22,477 nucleotides of DNA. Source: CAKOSP01 sp964369845. GTDB taxonomy: Bacteria; Bacillota_I; Bacilli_A; RF39; UBA660. The DNA lies in NCBI GenBank assembly GCA_964369845.1, contig CAYJFJ010000020.1, positions 1 to 22,477 of the forward strand, written 5' to 3'. A program made the translations under genes and the position numbers. Positions 1-7,531 of this stretch are shown in pieces; the stretch's first letter is position 1, and the number at the start of each line of letters is the position of its first letter. The notes beneath the pieces are model-generated. The model was not told the DNA's origin and did not search any database. It saw only the letters and a list, made by a program, of their open reading frames with translations.

Positions 1-1
1 T

Positions 2-1294
2 TTAATGGAAACTTCAGGATTTAGAGATACAGTAACACAAATAGTTTTTGATAAAAAAATTGATGCAGGATACGAAATAGCTACAAATAAATGGGATTTA
101 TCAGTAGCAGGTAATGAAGAAATAGTAGGATACATAGAAAATGTAGGAGAAGAACAAATTCTTCATATCCAGTCTAACAGAAGAATAATGGCTAATGTAA
201 ATCAAGATAGTACATTTGAACTCTTTATAAAAACTCATAAAATCGAATTTAACAATTGGTATAATACATCATTTGTGCAAGATATGACAGATATGTTTAA
301 TATGTATTCGTACCCTTTAAAAGAAAATAATTTAATAAAATTGGATTTAAGTTCATTAGATACATCATCTGTTTTATATATGAACCGTATGTTTGGTGGT
401 TTAAACAATTTAGTAGAATTAAATATTTCAAGCCTGGATACTAGTAATGTTATTAGTATGTCAAGTATGTTTAGTCGTGTTAGCTCACTAACAAATATAG
501 ATATTGCTAATTTTAGTACCAGTAATGTTATTAATATGAGTCATATGTTTAATGATGCTAGTTCATTAACAAGCATAGATCTTACTAGTTTTGATACAAG
601 TAAAGTAACTAATATGTCATATATGTTTCGTAATACAAATAATTTAACAATTTTAGATTTATCTAATTTTAATACAAGCAATGTTAGAAATATGAACTAT
701 ATGTTTAGTGGAACAAGTTCATTAATCAATTTAGATTTAACAAATTTTGATACAAGCAATGTTACAGATATGAGCTCTATGTTTAGTAGAACAAGTTCGT
801 TAATGAATTTAAATATAAGTTCATTTTATACTAATAATGTCATTTATATGGATTTTATGTTTGAAAACGCTAGTTCATTAATGAGTTTAGACATAACAAA
901 TTTTGATACGAGTAGTGTGACTAGGATGTCATATATGTTTGCTGATGCAAGTTCACTTATAAAATTAGATTTAAGAAATTTTGATACTTCTAATGTAACT
1001 AATATGTCAAATATGTTTGAAAATACAAATAATTTAACTGACATATATTTATCAAGTTTTGATACTAGTAATGTTACTAATATGTCAAAAATGTTTAAAA
1101 GAGCGAGATCGTTAATAAATTTAGACTTTGGATCATTCGATTTAACAAACGTAAATAATACTAGTGAAATGTTTTGGTATTGTGATAATCTTACAGGAAA
1201 TCTAAATGCTAAAACACAAGCAGATGCAGATAAACTTAATGATAGGGATGTAACATACTTAAGACCTAATGCTACATTTGTAGCGACTGAATAA
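2..1294 (+). CDS. BspA-like (DUF285) repeat surface protein, 5' partial
   Basis: The reading frame is already open at base 2 and no ribosome binding site fits before the first ATG (base 5), so the true start probably lies upstream of the window. Numbering from that ATG, residues about 85-405 are roughly 12 tandem units of about 25 residues with the core FDTSNVTNMSxMF followed by xxxSLxxLDLS. This is the BspA/DUF285 leucine-rich-like repeat found in surface proteins of gut and oral Firmicutes and mollicute relatives. The N-terminal part (ITQIVFDKK-like, WDLS, GYIE) matches the lead-in that usually precedes these repeats. The visible part has no LPXTG motif or C-terminal membrane segment; any signal or anchor would have to be upstream. 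Surface display and an adhesion role are family inference. A strong hairpin terminator follows directly. The family is certain; the function is not. Confidence 0.9.
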   Translation, partial: LMETSGFRDTVTQIVFDKKIDAGYEIATNKWDLSVAGNEEIVGYIENVGEEQILHIQSNRRIMANVNQDSTFELFIKTHKIEFNNWYNTSFVQDMTDMFNMYSYPLKENNLIKLDLSSLDTSSVLYMNRMFGGLNNLVELNISSLDTSNVISMSSMFSRVSSLTNIDIANFSTSNVINMSHMFNDASSLTSIDLTSFDTSKVTNMSYMFRNTNNLTILDLSNFNTSNVRNMNYMFSGTSSLINLDLTNFDTSNVTDMSSMFSRTSSLMNLNISSFYTNNVIYMDFMFENASSLMSLDITNFDTSSVTRMSYMFADASSLIKLDLRNFDTSNVTNMSNMFENTNNLTDIYLSSFDTSNVTNMSKMFKRARSLINLDFGSFDLTNVNNTSEMFWYCDNLTGNLNAKTQADADKLNDRDVTYLRPNATFVATE

Positions 1295-1295
1295 C

Positions 1296-1348
1296 AAATT
1301 ATAAAGTGTTTAAATTTTTGTAGAAATTTATCATTTTATAATTTTTTT
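1296..1348 (+). terminator. Long two-part hairpin terminator after the DUF285 gene
   Basis: A 13-bp outer stem (1296-1308 with 1332-1344, one G-U pair) encloses a second perfect 7-bp stem (1311-1317 with 1324-1330). It ends in a run of T to 1348. It starts one base after the TAA stop and ends one base before the next gene's -35 box. Confidence 0.85.
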
Positions 1349-1349
1349 C

Positions 1350-1378
1350 TTGATAGTAAGAATAAATCATGGTAAACT
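1350..1378 (+). promoter_or_regulatory. SigA-type promoter of the 1409 gene
   Basis: TTGATA at 1350-1355, a 17-bp spacer, then TAAACT at 1373-1378 preceded by TG one base away (extended -10). The predicted start is near 1385, giving a leader of about 24 nt with SD AGAGGTG at 1394-1400. Confidence 0.75.
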
Positions 1379-1408
1379 GAATATATAGAATAAAGAGGTG
1401 TATTTTAA

Positions 1409-2368
1409 ATGCAAGAATTTTTTAATAATTTATATAACATAGAAAACTTTACTTTATACTTAGCTATAGCTATTGGTGTATTAGTAGTAGTATTCTTTAT
1501 AATATTATTTATTGGTAAAAAAGATCAAAAATTAGAACAAACAAAAAAATTACAAAAGTTAGCAAAAGAAGGATTTAAAGAAGAAAGTGCTCCAGTTAAA
1601 GTTGAAACTAAGAAAGCAGAGACTGTGGATATATTATTGCAGCCAAGTACTATAAAAGCTCCTGAAGAAAATAAAGTAGTGCCAAGTAGTGAAGTTGTTC
1701 CAGAAATTGAAGTGTATGATCCAACTAAAGATGCGTCTTTAATAGAGTCTACAAAGGTGGCAGAGCCTGAAGTTTTTGAAGATGTTAAACCTGCAGAAGT
1801 AAAAGAATTTGATTTATCAGGTTCTATTAAGACTAATGAAATGGATGTTAAACCACTTTTAGATGAAAAATTAGATGATACTTTAATTTTTAGTCCAAGT
1901 GCTTTAACTGAAGAAATTAAACTTCCTGAAGTAAAAGAAGAACCAAAAGTTAATTTAGATTTTTCAAAAGAAGTTGAAGTAAGTTATTCTGATGATATTA
2001 AACTTCCAACATTCGATTTTGAAGAAACGCTTAAACCAAATGTAGAAGAAGTAAAAATTGCTGAACGCGTTAAAGAAGACATTAAAACTGAAAGCTTTGA
2101 ACCAGTTAAATTCACATCTTCTCCAGTATTTAGCTCAGTATATGCTCCTGCAAAAGAAGAAGTTAAAGTAGAAGTGCCAAGCGAAGTTGAAATTTCTAAT
2201 GAACCTATTAAAATAAACGAAGTTGAGCCAATTAGAATTGGTGATGATTTAATAGATTTGCCAAAGCTTAAAACTGAAGAAGATAAAACTGTAAATATTC
2301 CAAATAATAGTTCTGAAGGCTTTTCTTTAGACTCAATTTTAGGAGAAACTTACAATATTAACAAATAA
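1409..2368 (+). CDS. Single-pass membrane protein with long acidic, probably disordered cytoplasmic tail
   Basis: I do not recognise a family. The 319 residues have a short N-terminal segment, one strong hydrophobic helix (about residues 15-36) and a positively charged GKKDQK stretch right after it. By the positive-inside rule the tail lies in the cytoplasm. Residues about 50-300 are rich in Glu, Lys, Pro, Val and Ser with many near-repeats (VKVE, LPEVKEE, IKLP), as in an unstructured linker. A less charged block around FTSSPVFSSVY (about residue 230) and a hydrophobic C-terminus (GFSLDSILGETY) look like short binding motifs at the ends of the linker. The layout resembles scaffold or tether proteins such as ZipA, but there is no sequence support for that. 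It has its own promoter and sits just upstream of parE. The start is set by AGAGGTG eight bases before the ATG. Confidence 0.8.
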   Translation: MQEFFNNLYNIENFTLYLAIAIGVLVVVFFIILFIGKKDQKLEQTKKLQKLAKEGFKEESAPVKVETKKAETVDILLQPSTIKAPEENKVVPSSEVVPEIEVYDPTKDASLIESTKVAEPEVFEDVKPAEVKEFDLSGSIKTNEMDVKPLLDEKLDDTLIFSPSALTEEIKLPEVKEEPKVNLDFSKEVEVSYSDDIKLPTFDFEETLKPNVEEVKIAERVKEDIKTESFEPVKFTSSPVFSSVYAPAKEEVKVEVPSEVEISNEPIKINEVEPIRIGDDLIDLPKLKTEEDKTVNIPNNSSEGFSLDSILGETYNINK

Positions 2369-2393
2369 AAGTTGCCTTAGGGCTCTTTTTTTT
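2368..2393 (+). terminator. Probable weak terminator between the 1409 gene and parE
   Basis: AAAG (2368-2371) and GCC (2374-2376) pair with GGC (2381-2383) and CTTT (2385-2388) around a TTAG loop, with a small internal bulge, followed by a T run. It overlaps the stop codon upstream and the parE promoter spacer downstream. The stem is short, so readthrough is likely. Confidence 0.5.
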
Positions 2394-2401
2394 GCTATAA
2401 T
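2372..2401 (+). promoter_or_regulatory. Promoter of the parE-parC operon
   Basis: TTGCCT at 2372-2377, an 18-bp spacer, and a perfect TATAAT at 2396-2401 with an upstream TG (extended -10, TGCTATAAT). The predicted transcription start is near 2408, the first base of the SD GGTGA, so the leader would be about 12 nt. The -35 box and T-rich spacer overlap the preceding terminator. Confidence 0.75.
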
Positions 2402-2419
2402 ATCTTTGGTGAAATGGTA

Positions 2420-4327
2420 ATGACAATGAAATATGATGAATCAAGTATAAAAATTTTAGAAGGATTAGAAGCGGTACGTAAAAGACCTGGTATGTATATC
2501 GGGTCAACTGACAAGCGTGGTATGCACCATCTAGTATGGGAAATTGTAGACAACAGTGTAGATGAAGTGATCAATGGTCATGGAAATCATATTAAAGTTG
2601 TTTTAAATAAAGACGGAAGTGTAACTGTTGCAGATAATGGTCGTGGAGTGCCTATTGGTATGCATGCATCAGGTAAATCAACTCCAGAAGTAATTTATAC
2701 AGTGCTTCATGCTGGTGGTAAATTCCAAGAAGCTGGATATAAAGTTTCAGGAGGATTACACGGAGTAGGTGCATCTGTTGTAAATGCTTTATCAACTGAA
2801 ATGGAAGTTGTAATTTTTCGTGAAGGAAAAATAAGTCAAATTAAATTCCATAACGGAGGACATTTATTAGAAGATTTAAAGGTAATTGGTGAAACTAAAA
2901 AAACTGGTACAATAGTTAGATTTATGCCAGATAAAGATGTTTTCAAAAATTGTCAATTTTCTTATACAACAATATGTGAAAGAATGCAAGAAACAGCATT
3001 TTTGCTAAATGATTTAACAGTAGAAATAATTGATGAAGCAGATAGCAAAACAGCAAAATTTCATTATGAAAATGGATTAACAAGTTTTGTTGAATATATA
3101 AATGAAAATAAAACTACACTTCATAATGTAATTAATTTTAAAGGTAATAAAAACAGCATTGAAGTCGAAATAGCAATGCAGTATACAGATTCGTATTCTG
3201 AGAATATTATGTCATTTGTTAATAATGTAAAAACAAGTGATGGTGGTTCTCATGAAGTAGGATTTAAAACAGGTATTACTAAAGCATTTAATGACTACGC
3301 TAAATCCAATAATATCTTAAAAGGTAAAGATGGTTCTTTAGATGGTAATGATGTTCGTGAAGGTTTATCTGTAGTAGTAAATTTAAGAATACCTGAGGCT
3401 TTATTGGAGTTTGAAGGACAGACCAAAGGTAAACTTGGAACACCTGAGGCTAGAAGTGTTACTGAATCTATTACGTATGAAAATTTAAAGTTCTTTTTAG
3501 AAGAAAACAAAGAAATTGCTCTTAATATATTAGATAAAGCAATGAAAAGTAAACTTGCTAGAGAAGCAGCTAGAAAAGCACGTGAAGAAGCAAGAAACGG
3601 AAAAAATAAAAATAAAATTGAAAAAAACTTATCTGGTAAATTATCACCAGCACAAAGTAAAAATCCTAAAATCAATGAGCTTTTCTTAGTAGAAGGGGAT
3701 TCTGCTGGCGGTTCAGCTAAAGGTGGAAGAGATAGAAAATTCCAAGCAATACTTCCGCTTAGAGGTAAAGTAATTAACTCTGAAAAAGCTAGTATGTCAG
3801 ATATTTTAAAAAATGAAGAAATTAATACAATAATTCATACAATCGGAGCAGGTATTGGTGCAACGTTTGAAGTTGAAGAAGCTAATTATGACAAAGTAAT
3901 TATAATGACAGATGCCGATGTAGATGGATCACATATTCAAATACTTTTATTAACGTTTTTTTACCGTTATATGAAGCCATTAATTGAGGCTGGAAAACTT
4001 TATATAGCTCTTCCACCTTTATATAAAATCTCTAGTGGTAAAAAGTTTGAATATTTATATTCAGATGAAGAGCTGGTAGAGGCTAAACATAACTTTGGAA
4101 GTAACTTTACTATACAAAGATATAAAGGTTTAGGGGAAATGAATGCAGATCAGTTATGGGATACAACAATGAATCCTGATACTAGAGGTATGATTAAAAT
4201 TAATATAGACGATGCAGCACTTGCAGAAAAAAGAGTATCTGTTCTTATGGGTGATAAAGTAGAACCAAGAAAAGAATGGATTAATGAAAATGTAATCTTC
4301 ACACTTGAAGATGATTATAGAAACTAG
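2420..4327 (+). CDS. parE: DNA topoisomerase IV subunit B
   Basis: ATPase subunit of type IIA topoisomerase IV, which decatenates replicated chromosomes together with ParC. Numbering from the chosen start (635 aa): the GHKL ATPase region has the EIVDNSVDE helix (near 41-49), DNGRGVP and the GLHGVGAS ATP-lid loop (near 111-119). The C-terminal TOPRIM domain has EGDSAGGSAK (catalytic Glu about 425) and TDADVDGSH (metal-binding Asp about 498, 500, 502). GRDRKFQAILPLRGK is intact. HASGKSTPEV and LHAGGKF fit ParE rather than GyrB, and the next gene is parC. Three in-frame ATGs (2414, 2420, 2426) are possible. GGTGA at 2408-2412 is only one base from the first but seven bases from 2420, so 2420 is chosen. 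The stop overlaps the parC ribosome binding site. Confidence 0.96.
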   Translation: MTMKYDESSIKILEGLEAVRKRPGMYIGSTDKRGMHHLVWEIVDNSVDEVINGHGNHIKVVLNKDGSVTVADNGRGVPIGMHASGKSTPEVIYTVLHAGGKFQEAGYKVSGGLHGVGASVVNALSTEMEVVIFREGKISQIKFHNGGHLLEDLKVIGETKKTGTIVRFMPDKDVFKNCQFSYTTICERMQETAFLLNDLTVEIIDEADSKTAKFHYENGLTSFVEYINENKTTLHNVINFKGNKNSIEVEIAMQYTDSYSENIMSFVNNVKTSDGGSHEVGFKTGITKAFNDYAKSNNILKGKDGSLDGNDVREGLSVVVNLRIPEALLEFEGQTKGKLGTPEARSVTESITYENLKFFLEENKEIALNILDKAMKSKLAREAARKAREEARNGKNKNKIEKNLSGKLSPAQSKNPKINELFLVEGDSAGGSAKGGRDRKFQAILPLRGKVINSEKASMSDILKNEEINTIIHTIGAGIGATFEVEEANYDKVIIMTDADVDGSHIQILLLTFFYRYMKPLIEAGKLYIALPPLYKISSGKKFEYLYSDEELVEAKHNFGSNFTIQRYKGLGEMNADQLWDTTMNPDTRGMIKINIDDAALAEKRVSVLMGDKVEPRKEWINENVIFTLEDDYRN

Positions 4328-4337
4328 GTGAAAATAA

Positions 4338-6869
4338 ATGAATGAAATATTAAAGAAAATACATGATTATGCCCTAGAAGACATCATGGGGGACAGATTT
4401 GGTAAATACGCTAAGGAAATTATTCAAGATAGAGCAATACCAGATGTAAGAGATGGACTTAAACCAGTGCAAAGAAGAATTTTATTTGCAATGCATGAAG
4501 ATAGAAATACTTACGATAAAGCTTATAAAAAAAGTGCTAAAACTGTAGGAAATGTTATGGGTTGGTATCATCCACATGGTGACTCTTCAATATATGAAGC
4601 TATGGTTCGTATGAGTCAGTGGTGGAAACAAAATACAATGTACATTGATATGCATGGTAATAATGGGTCAATGGACGGCGATTCTGCAGCGGCAATGCGT
4701 TATACTGAGGCAAGATTATCTAAAATAAGTAATGAACTTTTAAAAGATATTCAAAAAGACACAGTAGATTTTACATACAATTATGATGATACAATGCTAG
4801 AGCCTACTGTTTTACCTAGTAAATATCCAAATCTTTTAGTTAATGGATCTACTGGAATATCTGCAGGTTATGCAACAAATATTCCTCCTCATAATTTAGG
4901 AGAAATAATAGATGCAACAGTAAAAAGAATAGAGTCTCCTAACTGTTATTTAGATACAATTTTAGAAATAGTTAAAGGTCCCGACTTTCCAACTGGAGGA
5001 ACGTGTCAAGGTTTAGCTGGAATACGTGATGCTTTTACAACTGGAAAAGGAAAAGTTATAATTAGAAGTAAATATAATTTTGCAAAAGAAAAAAATAAAG
5101 AGCAAATTATAATTACAGAAATTCCTTATGAAGTTAACAAAGCATCATTAGTAGCTAAAATTGATGGAATTAGAATAGATAAAAAAATAGAAGGTATATC
5201 TGAAGTTAGAGATGAATCTGATAGAACAGGACTTAGAATTGCTATTGATTTGAAAACAACAGCAAATAAAGAATTTGTTTTAGCTTATCTACTTAAAAAT
5301 ACAGAAATGCAAATAGCATATAACTATAATGTAGTAGCAATAAAAAACAGAACTCCAAGATTACTTGGAATACTTGAAATTTTAGATGCATACATTGATC
5401 ATCAAAAAGAAGTTTTAACTAGAAAAACTGCTTTTGACTTAGCAGCTTACAAGAAAAAAATTCATTTAGTTGAAGGTTTAATGAAAGCAATAAGTATTTT
5501 AGATGAAGTTATTGCTATGATCAGAGGTTCTAAAAATAAAAGTGATGCAAAAGTTAATTTAGTAAAAACTTGGGATTTTACAGAAGAACAAGCTGAAGCA
5601 ATAGTAATGTTGCAACTTTATAAATTAACAAATACTGATATTGAAGTTTTAAAAGAAGAATTTGATAAATTAAAATTAGATATTACTAGATGTGAAGAAA
5701 TATTAGAAAGTGAAGAAGTTTTAAAATCAATTATAAAAAATGAACTTAAAGCACTAAAAAAAGAATATGCAACACCTAGAAAAACTATCATAGAAGAAAA
5801 TGTTGAAGAAATAAAAGTAGATTTAAAAGAAATGATTCCAACAGAAAATGTTGTAGTAGTAGTAACAAATGAAGGATATGTAAAAAGAGTAAGTTATAAA
5901 TCATATTCATCAAGTGATGAAGATACAGCACTTAAACCAGGAGATTATACAATTGGTGAGTACTTAGTAACTACTCAAGATACGCTTTTATTATTTACTA
6001 ATTTAGGAAATTATTTATATGTTCCAGTACATAAACTTCCAGATGTTAAATGGAAAGATTTAGGAAAACATATTTCTAATACTGTAATGATAGCAGCAAA
6101 TGAAAAAATAGTTTCGTCATTGATACTTAAAGATAAAACTAAAAATGTATGTATGTTTAGTAAAAATGGATTAGTTAAAAAGACTGTATTAAGTGATTTT
6201 GAAGTTACAAGATACTCAAAACCAATGATTGCCTTTAAACTTAAAGAAGGCGATGAATTATTAAATGTATGTGTAGAAAAAGAAGAACTGCTATTAGTAA
6301 GTAAAACTGGTGGTTATTTAAAATTTCCAGCAAGTGATGTACCTGTTGTAGGGGTAAGAGCATCAGGAGTTAAAGGAATAGGTTTAAAAGAAGATGAACT
6401 TGTATATGCATCTAGTATAGATGAAGATAATGAATATTTAAATGTATTCACTAATCAAAATACTGGTAAACGTATTAAGTTATCAGATTTAACTATATCA
6501 TCAAGAGCTAAAAAAGGTGGAACATTATTTAAAAAAGTTAAAACTAAAGAATATTTATTAATATCATCTTATTTAACAAATTTAAAGGATATAAATCTTT
6601 TAGTAGATGGAACTGATATTAAAGAGATAAAAAATAGTGAACTATCAATTATGGATATAGTAAGTACTGGCTCAGTTATAGCAAAACATAATATAGATAT
6701 AGTTGTTTTGAAAAAAGATTTAGTAAATTTAAAAGATTATACACCAAAAGAAAGTAGTAAAGTAGCAGTAGAAGAGAAAATTTCAGAAGAAGTAGAATTT
6801 CTAGAAGTTTCTGCTGATTCACAACAACAATTATCTTTTGATGAATTTACAGAAGATTTCAAAATATAG
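4338..6869 (+). CDS. parC: DNA topoisomerase IV subunit A
   Basis: DNA cleavage and rejoining subunit of topoisomerase IV, partner of ParE. The 843 residues show the breakage-reunion domain starting with IPDVRDGLKPVQRRIL, the quinolone-region helix HPHGDSSIYEAMVRM (79-92) and the catalytic tyrosine in AAMRYTE (Tyr122). SSIYEA with Ser83/84 and Glu87 is the ParC-type, drug-sensitive-looking form. The C-terminal half (about 500-800) carries repeated beta-pinwheel blades, for example NEGYVKRVSYKSY and SKTGGYLKF, without a GyrA box. The last 40 residues are acidic. The start is set by AGGTGA overlapping the parE TAG stop and lying six bases before the ATG, so the two are translated from one mRNA. 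Its order and spacing after parE are typical of Firmicutes. Confidence 0.96.
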   Translation: MNEILKKIHDYALEDIMGDRFGKYAKEIIQDRAIPDVRDGLKPVQRRILFAMHEDRNTYDKAYKKSAKTVGNVMGWYHPHGDSSIYEAMVRMSQWWKQNTMYIDMHGNNGSMDGDSAAAMRYTEARLSKISNELLKDIQKDTVDFTYNYDDTMLEPTVLPSKYPNLLVNGSTGISAGYATNIPPHNLGEIIDATVKRIESPNCYLDTILEIVKGPDFPTGGTCQGLAGIRDAFTTGKGKVIIRSKYNFAKEKNKEQIIITEIPYEVNKASLVAKIDGIRIDKKIEGISEVRDESDRTGLRIAIDLKTTANKEFVLAYLLKNTEMQIAYNYNVVAIKNRTPRLLGILEILDAYIDHQKEVLTRKTAFDLAAYKKKIHLVEGLMKAISILDEVIAMIRGSKNKSDAKVNLVKTWDFTEEQAEAIVMLQLYKLTNTDIEVLKEEFDKLKLDITRCEEILESEEVLKSIIKNELKALKKEYATPRKTIIEENVEEIKVDLKEMIPTENVVVVVTNEGYVKRVSYKSYSSSDEDTALKPGDYTIGEYLVTTQDTLLLFTNLGNYLYVPVHKLPDVKWKDLGKHISNTVMIAANEKIVSSLILKDKTKNVCMFSKNGLVKKTVLSDFEVTRYSKPMIAFKLKEGDELLNVCVEKEELLLVSKTGGYLKFPASDVPVVGVRASGVKGIGLKEDELVYASSIDEDNEYLNVFTNQNTGKRIKLSDLTISSRAKKGGTLFKKVKTKEYLLISSYLTNLKDINLLVDGTDIKEIKNSELSIMDIVSTGSVIAKHNIDIVVLKKDLVNLKDYTPKESSKVAVEEKISEEVEFLEVSADSQQQLSFDEFTEDFKI

Positions 6870-6875
6870 AAAATT

Positions 6876-6909
6876 ATCACTCATTAGAGCATAAACTTTA
6901 ATGGGTGAT
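6876..6909 (+). promoter_or_regulatory. Hairpin between parC and ylbD that buries the ylbD ribosome binding site
   Basis: The arm at 6876-6886 pairs over 11 bp (one G-U) with 6899-6909 around a 12-nt loop. The right arm contains GGGTGA (6903-6908), the only SD for ylbD, six bases before its TTG start. The tail (TTATTTT) is T-rich but broken. It may be a terminator, a translational brake on ylbD, or both. Confidence 0.6.
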
Positions 6910-6914
6910 TTATT

Positions 6915-7271
6915 TTGACTAAAAAAGAAGAATTTAGAAATTTTGTGAAAGATAAACCAGAATTAACAGATTATATTAATTCTGGAAAAATGACATGGCA
7001 AAAATTTTATGAAATTTATGATTTATATGGATCAGACAGAAGTGTATGGGATAAATATAACAGTGCAAAAAGTAATGCTAGTGAAGGAATGGGCAAAATT
7101 AATGATTTATTAAAAAACGTTAATATGTCATCAATTCAAGAACATATAGGAACAGCACAAAAAGCACTTGGGTTCGTTCAAGAGTTAACTTCTAAAACAA
7201 GCACTAAAGGTTCGAATATATCGAAAGGACCATCAGAGCCAAGACCAATTAATAAATTTTTTGAGGATTAA
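6915..7271 (+). CDS. ylbD: YlbD family protein
   Basis: The 118 residues match the YlbD family, which in Bacillus subtilis is annotated as a putative spore coat protein of unknown biochemical role. The N-terminal 45 residues carry the recognisable pattern FRNFVKDKPEL, GKMTWQKFYE and LYG. The middle is Ser/Asn/Gly-rich amphipathic sequence, and the end is a Pro/Lys-rich tail. There is no signal peptide or membrane segment. The next gene is ylbE, as in B. subtilis, which strengthens the call. Translation starts at TTG: GGGTGA lies six bases upstream and no in-frame ATG or GTG is near. That SD is inside a hairpin, suggesting low or conditional synthesis. It is probably on the parEC transcript, since no separate promoter is seen. 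Confidence 0.75.
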   Translation: MTKKEEFRNFVKDKPELTDYINSGKMTWQKFYEIYDLYGSDRSVWDKYNSAKSNASEGMGKINDLLKNVNMSSIQEHIGTAQKALGFVQELTSKTSTKGSNISKGPSEPRPINKFFED

Positions 7272-7493
7272 ATGGAAGCAAATGTACAAATGATGTTTAA
7301 AAATAATTTGAAGTATTATGAATATTTAAAAAGAAATTCATATTATATAAAAGAAATTAACAGAGGAAATATAGATTATAAAACATTTGTAAATGATATG
7401 AAAGTAAAATATAAAGAAAGAACTAGTGATAAGATATCAAATATGATAGATAACATAGATATTATAAGTAGCGTAATTGAAACTTTAAAATAA
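7272..7493 (+). CDS. ylbE: YlbE-like protein
   Basis: A 73-residue protein whose pattern YYEYLKRNSYYIKEINRG, then a K-rich stretch, then a helical C-terminus fits the YlbE-like family (about 75-80 residues). In that family a helix is followed by a WYR/L-type motif and a short loop. The function is unknown. The ATG begins immediately after the ylbD stop (no intergenic base), and GAGG lies at the end of ylbD, so translation is probably coupled. The ylbD-ylbE pair is conserved in Bacilli. Identification rests on short similarity plus position. Confidence 0.65.
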   Translation: MEANVQMMFKNNLKYYEYLKRNSYYIKEINRGNIDYKTFVNDMKVKYKERTSDKISNMIDNIDIISSVIETLK

Positions 7494-7512
7494 ATATTTT
7501 GTGTGATATACT
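7484..7512 (+). promoter_or_regulatory. Promoter of the 7532 gene, inside the end of ylbE
   Basis: TTTAAA at 7484-7489, a 17-bp spacer, then TATACT at 7507-7512 preceded by TG plus one base (extended -10). The predicted start near 7519 is the first base of AGGAG. The block from the -10 to the ATG is nearly identical to that at 21749-21776. Confidence 0.65.
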
Positions 7513-7531
7513 TAAACTAGGAGATGAAAAA

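Noticed and set aside
844..1044. Minus-strand open frame inside the DUF285 gene
   Set aside because: A shadow of the repeat array: it mirrors two repeat units and has no SD.
3295..3675. 126-codon minus-strand frame inside parE
   Set aside because: Lies entirely within a certain gene on the other strand, with low-complexity hydrophobic sequence and no SD or promoter.
7499..7531. TTG at 7499 as start of the membrane protein gene
   Set aside because: It precedes the -10 box at 7507 and has no SD; AGGAG before the ATG at 7532 is clear.
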